From: CAZTVF01 sp964616985
GTDB taxonomy: Bacteria > Planctomycetota > Phycisphaerae > SM23-33
Direction: 5' to 3'
Assembly (NCBI GenBank): GCA_964616985.1
Contig: CAZTVF010000051.1
Location: 1-34,423, forward strand
Length of the DNA stretch: 34,423 nucleotides
Under the pieces are notes generated by a model, which was not told the DNA's origin, ran no database searches, and saw only the letters and a program-made list of their open reading frames with translations. How positions within the stretch are numbered: position 1 is the first letter of the stretch; each line of letters opens with the position of its first letter. Made by a program: the position numbers and the translations under genes. Positions 31,479-34,423 of the stretch are shown here, in pieces.

Positions 31479-32371
31479 GTGATGTCATCCTTTGTTCCAA
31501 AGAGACGGTCTACTCCGGCCGCCATCATGATGAATCGCTGGTCGGCCACGGGGGTGTTGCTGTCGTTGCCGCCTAAGCTCTTGTCCTTGATGAAAGCCTC
31601 GAAGGCGGTCTGTGCTGCGGTGGAACTCGAGCGTATGTAGGGTAATGTTGCCGGAAGTTCGGGGTTCTCGGGCGGGGACTTCATGTTGCCCCAGTTGAGT
31701 ACATTGCAGAACGTGCCCGCCGCCAGAGCGTCACTGGTTTTGTCCGCCGCGTAGTTGGAGGACAGTTGATCCGTGTACCACCAGTTCTGGACCTCCCTGT
31801 ATTGCCCCAGGCCGGCGACGCCTCGCGTTGAGGGCCAGTAGGCGACGGCATTCCAGGGGTCCATCTTGTCCGGCAGGGCCGCCGGGGTGATCGGAGGATA
31901 GCGGTCCCATACAGAACCGTTGAAGTTCTTGATGCGGGCGATGTCCGAAATGCTGCATGATGCGTAGACTGGCCGGAATCCCACCACGTCCGTCTGGTCC
32001 ACCATAATGTAGTTTGTGCCGAACAGCGAGACCCCCAGGATCGTGCTGCCCGTGAACCACAGTTCCCCGGTGGCCTGTACCTGTGCCCATGCATCGGAGG
32101 GAAACCGCGACTTCATGATGCGGCCGGGGTAGTGCTGGCCCGGGAAAAGGCCCTTATGGTCGGCGGCGTAATTGACGGCGCCCATGCCCAGCTCCGTGAC
32201 GCGGGCCTTGGAACGCGCATTGTAAACCGCGATCCGGATCTGCGCGAAGGCCGGCAGCAGGATGCCCACAAGGATCGTGATGATCGACATCACCACCAGC
32301 AGTTCCAGCAGCGTGAACGCGGCACGCCCTGTCTTGCCGCGGCCGGCCGTCTTGCTTGTTCGATTGAACAT
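31442..32371 (-). CDS. Prepilin-like protein
   Basis: 309 residues; ATG 32371 has AAGGAG about 8 nt upstream. The leader ends TGRAA-FTLLELLVVMSIITILVG, with Ala18 at -1 and Glu at +5. After the helix comes GAVNYAADHKGLFPGQHYPG. The C-terminal FIMMAAGVDRLFGTKDDI is nearly the same as in the 261-residue neighbour and has the GspG-type Asp pattern. The last residues (NWAPGN) overlap the start region of the next gene. Probably an exposed fibre or tip subunit. Confidence 0.8.
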   Translation of the reverse strand: MFNRTSKTAGRGKTGRAAFTLLELLVVMSIITILVGILLPAFAQIRIAVYNARSKARVTELGMGAVNYAADHKGLFPGQHYPGRIMKSRFPSDAWAQVQATGELWFTGSTILGVSLFGTNYIMVDQTDVVGFRPVYASCSISDIARIKNFNGSVWDRYPPITPAALPDKMDPWNAVAYWPSTRGVAGLGQYREVQNWWYTDQLSSNYAADKTSDALAAGTFCNVLNWGNMKSPPENPELPATLPYIRSSSTAAQTAFEAFIKDKSLGGNDSNTPVADQRFIMMAAGVDRLFGTKDDITCPVLGNWAPGN

Positions 32372-32385
32372 GTCCGCGCTCCTTG

Positions 32386-33660
32386 TTACTTCTGGACGCC
32401 CTGGATCATCGCGACCATCGGCATGAACAAGGCCACGACGATGAAGCCGACGATCATGCCCAGCGAGATCACCATGATCGGCTCCAGCAGGCTGGTCATC
32501 GACGAGACCATGGTCTCCACTTCGTCGTCGTACGTGTCGGCGATCTTCTCGAGCATCTTGTCCAGATCGCCCGTCTCCTCGCCCACGTCGATCATGTTGA
32601 CGACCATCGGCTGGACGACCTTCGCCTGGCGAAGCGGCTCGGCGAAGTTGTCGCCCTCGCGGATGCTGTCGTGCACGCGGCGCAGGGCCCGCGAGAAGAC
32701 TTCATTGCCCGAGGTGTCGGCCGTGATGTTGATGGCTTCCAGGATCGGCACGCCGGCCGACAGCAGGGTGCCCAGCGTGCGGCTGAAGCGGGCGACCGAG
32801 CCCTTGGAGACGATCTGCCCCATGATGGGGATGTGCAGCTTGAGCGTGTCGACGAAGTGCCGCCCCGCGGGCGACATCCGCATCAGGCGGAAGAACAGCC
32901 ACAGCACGATGGGCAGGCCAATGATGGCGAGGTAGCCGCCGTTCTGGATGAAGTCGCTGACGTCCAGCAGCGACTGTGTGATGCCCGGCAGTTCGGCGCC
33001 CATGCCCTTGAAGATGTCCTTGAACTTGGGCACCACGAAGATCAGCAGCAGGGTCACGATGGCCAGCGCGAAGGTGATGACGGCGCAGGGATAAATCATG
33101 GCGCCGATGACCTTGCGCTTCAACGCCTGGGACTTTTCCATGAAGTCGGCCAGGCGGGTGAGGATGACGTCGAGCACGCCGCCCAACTCGCCCGCCCGCA
33201 CCATGTTGGTGTAGAGGCGGTCGAAGGCCTTGGGGTGCTTGGCCATCGCGTCGGAGGGGCTCAAGCCGCCTTCGACGTCGTCGGCCACCAGGCGGATGGC
33301 CACGCGGAGCATGCCGGGCTTCTGCTGGCCTTCAAGGATGCGGAGGCTCTTGAGGATGGGCAGGCCCGCGTCGACCAGCGTGGACAGCTGGCGCGTGAAC
33401 TGCGTGAGCAGTTTCTTCGAGACGGCCCCGGCCGTGCGACGACGCGAGACGGCGCCTCCGCCGGCGCCGCTGCCCGCCTTGAGGCCTTCGCCCCCGGACT
33501 TGGCCCCGCCGCCGCCCTTGCCGGCTTTCTCGGCGATCTTGGTGGGGAAGAAGCCCATCGCGCGGATCTTGGCGACGGCGTCGTCCTTCGAGGCGGCATC
33601 CACCTCGTTCTTCACCGGCTGGCCGACACTGTTCATTGCTTCGAAACGAAACGTAACCAT
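32386..33660 (-). CDS. GspF/PilC-type inner-membrane platform protein
   Basis: 424 residues; ATG 33660 has AGGAG about 7 nt upstream. It has two GspF repeats. The first begins FTRQLSTLVDAGLPILKSL; the second has FSRTLGTLLSAGVPILEAINI. Membrane segments are at about 185-210, 245-262 and 390-415. A small N-terminal domain (MVTFRFEAMNSVGQPV...) is joined by a Gly/Lys-rich linker (about 45-75). The family forms the platform in the inner membrane that couples the ATPase to pseudopilin assembly. The gene starts 14 nt after the ATPase gene, consistent with one operon. Confidence 0.95.
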   Translation of the reverse strand: MVTFRFEAMNSVGQPVKNEVDAASKDDAVAKIRAMGFFPTKIAEKAGKGGGGAKSGGEGLKAGSGAGGGAVSRRRTAGAVSKKLLTQFTRQLSTLVDAGLPILKSLRILEGQQKPGMLRVAIRLVADDVEGGLSPSDAMAKHPKAFDRLYTNMVRAGELGGVLDVILTRLADFMEKSQALKRKVIGAMIYPCAVITFALAIVTLLLIFVVPKFKDIFKGMGAELPGITQSLLDVSDFIQNGGYLAIIGLPIVLWLFFRLMRMSPAGRHFVDTLKLHIPIMGQIVSKGSVARFSRTLGTLLSAGVPILEAINITADTSGNEVFSRALRRVHDSIREGDNFAEPLRQAKVVQPMVVNMIDVGEETGDLDKMLEKIADTYDDEVETMVSSMTSLLEPIMVISLGMIVGFIVVALFMPMVAMIQGVQK

Positions 33661-33674
33661 GATGAACTCCTGCT

Positions 33675-34423
33675 TTATTCGCCCTGCTCGTCGAGCGTCT
33701 GGGAGACGATTTCCTCGATGGTGGTCTGGCCGTCATAGATGGCAAGCAAACCGCTTTCGCGCAGCGTTCGCATGCCGCGCTTGCGGGCGCTTTCGCGAAG
33801 CACGCTGGTGCTGCTGCGGTTCATGATCAGTTCGCGCAGCTCGTCGTTGAGGATCATGATCTCGAACACGGCCATTCGGCCGCTGTAACCGGTTTCGCGG
33901 CAGTAATCGCACCCGGCCCCGCGGTAGAAGCTCTTGCCCGCCACCTGCTCGGGGGTGAGGTTGAGCTCCATCAGCATCTCTTCGGTGGGGATGAAGGCTT
34001 CCTTGCAGCGCGGGCAGATCGTTCGCACCAGGCGCTGGGCGACGATGCCTTCGAGGGTGGCCGTCACGAGGAACGGCTCCATGCCCAGGTCCAGCAAGCG
34101 GGCGATCGATGACGGCGCGTCGTTGGTGTGCAGCGTGGAGAACACCAGGTGGCCCGTCAGCGACGCCTGCACGGCGATCTGGGCCGTCTCGATATCGCGA
34201 ACCTCGCCGACCAGAACGATGTCGGGGTCCTGCCGCAGGAAGCTGCGCAGGCAGCGGGCGAACGTCAGGCCGATTTCCTCGTTGATCGGCACCTGCACCA
34301 GCCCGTCGATGTCGTACTCCACGGGGCCTTCGCTGGTGAGGATCTTCACCGAGACGTCATTGAGGTCGTTGAGGGCCGAGTACAGCGTCGGGGTGTTGCC
34401 CGGGCCGGGGGGGCGGGTGACGT
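33675..34423 (-). CDS. GspE/PilB-type assembly ATPase, N-terminus cut by window edge
   Basis: About 249 C-terminal codons are present; the N-terminal domains lie outside. Walker B DPDIVLVGEVRDIETA, the His box GHLVFSTLHTNDAPS and the tetracysteine motif (CPRC...CDYC) are intact, as in active PilB/GspE. The Walker A region at the very edge reads VTRPPGPGNTPTLYSALND, where GPTGSGKTTTLY is expected, and ILTSEGPVEY replaces ILTVEDPVEY. Because the rest is canonical and the changes all lie in the last ~95 bases, sequence error is a serious possibility. The protein would power fibre assembly through GspF, whose gene follows 14 nt later. Confidence 0.9.
   Translation of the reverse strand, partial: VTRPPGPGNTPTLYSALNDLNDVSVKILTSEGPVEYDIDGLVQVPINEEIGLTFARCLRSFLRQDPDIVLVGEVRDIETAQIAVQASLTGHLVFSTLHTNDAPSSIARLLDLGMEPFLVTATLEGIVAQRLVRTICPRCKEAFIPTEEMLMELNLTPEQVAGKSFYRGAGCDYCRETGYSGRMAVFEIMILNDELRELIMNRSSTSVLRESARKRGMRTLRESGLLAIYDGQTTIEEIVSQTLDEQGE

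Overview
The window is GC-rich, densely coded DNA that most likely comes from a Planctomycetota bacterium, plausibly class Phycisphaerae. This is inferred from the gene set: several uroporphyrinogen-decarboxylase-like (UroD-like) paralogues beside a sulfatase and an ADP-ribosylglycohydrolase-fold protein, a DUF4159 protein, a long run of prepilin-like proteins, and compound hairpin repeats between genes. Twenty-eight protein-coding genes are supported; two are cut by the window edges. No rRNA, tRNA, CRISPR array or transposase gene was seen.

Positions 1-4588 look like a regulated accessory catabolic locus. A UroD-like gene (cut at position 1) and an ADP-ribosylglycohydrolase-fold gene run leftward. 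A second UroD-like gene with a methyltransferase-type zinc motif and a PocR-AraC regulator run rightward. Positions 4589-6372 hold one hypothetical membrane protein with a GspG-like stretch, then a 0.6 kb repeat-rich gap. Positions 6373-9432 carry the ABC-F protein EttA and a concentrative nucleoside transporter. Positions 9551-12580 run leftward: an anchored thermonuclease-like protein, a SIMPL-domain protein and aspartate kinase. Positions 12691-18801 run rightward: a sulfatase, a third UroD-like protein, an SppA-type protease and a large secreted alpha-toroid/DUF4159 protein.

Positions 18824-34423 are all leftward and almost without gaps. In transcription order they encode a GspE/PilB-type ATPase (cut by the window end), GspF/PilC, three prepilin-like proteins, GspG-, GspH-, GspI- and GspJ-like pseudopilins, a 1037-residue GspK-like protein, HisF, a PilT-type ATPase, a membrane-anchored GspE-like protein that has lost its nucleotide-binding residues, and a CvpA-family membrane protein. 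Together they look like a type II secretion / type IV pilus-like machine with an expanded pseudopilin set. Secretin, PilM/N/O-type proteins and prepilin peptidase are not in the window.

The most notable observations are the pseudo-ATPase in the PilT operon; the shared C-terminal Asp-rich loop in the pseudopilins; the giant GspK-like protein with a lamin-tail-like segment; and an inverted pair of ~95 nt structured repeats whose central stems differ by compensatory changes and carry GNRA-type loops. The outermost ~75 bases at the right end encode an implausible Walker A motif and may contain sequence errors.
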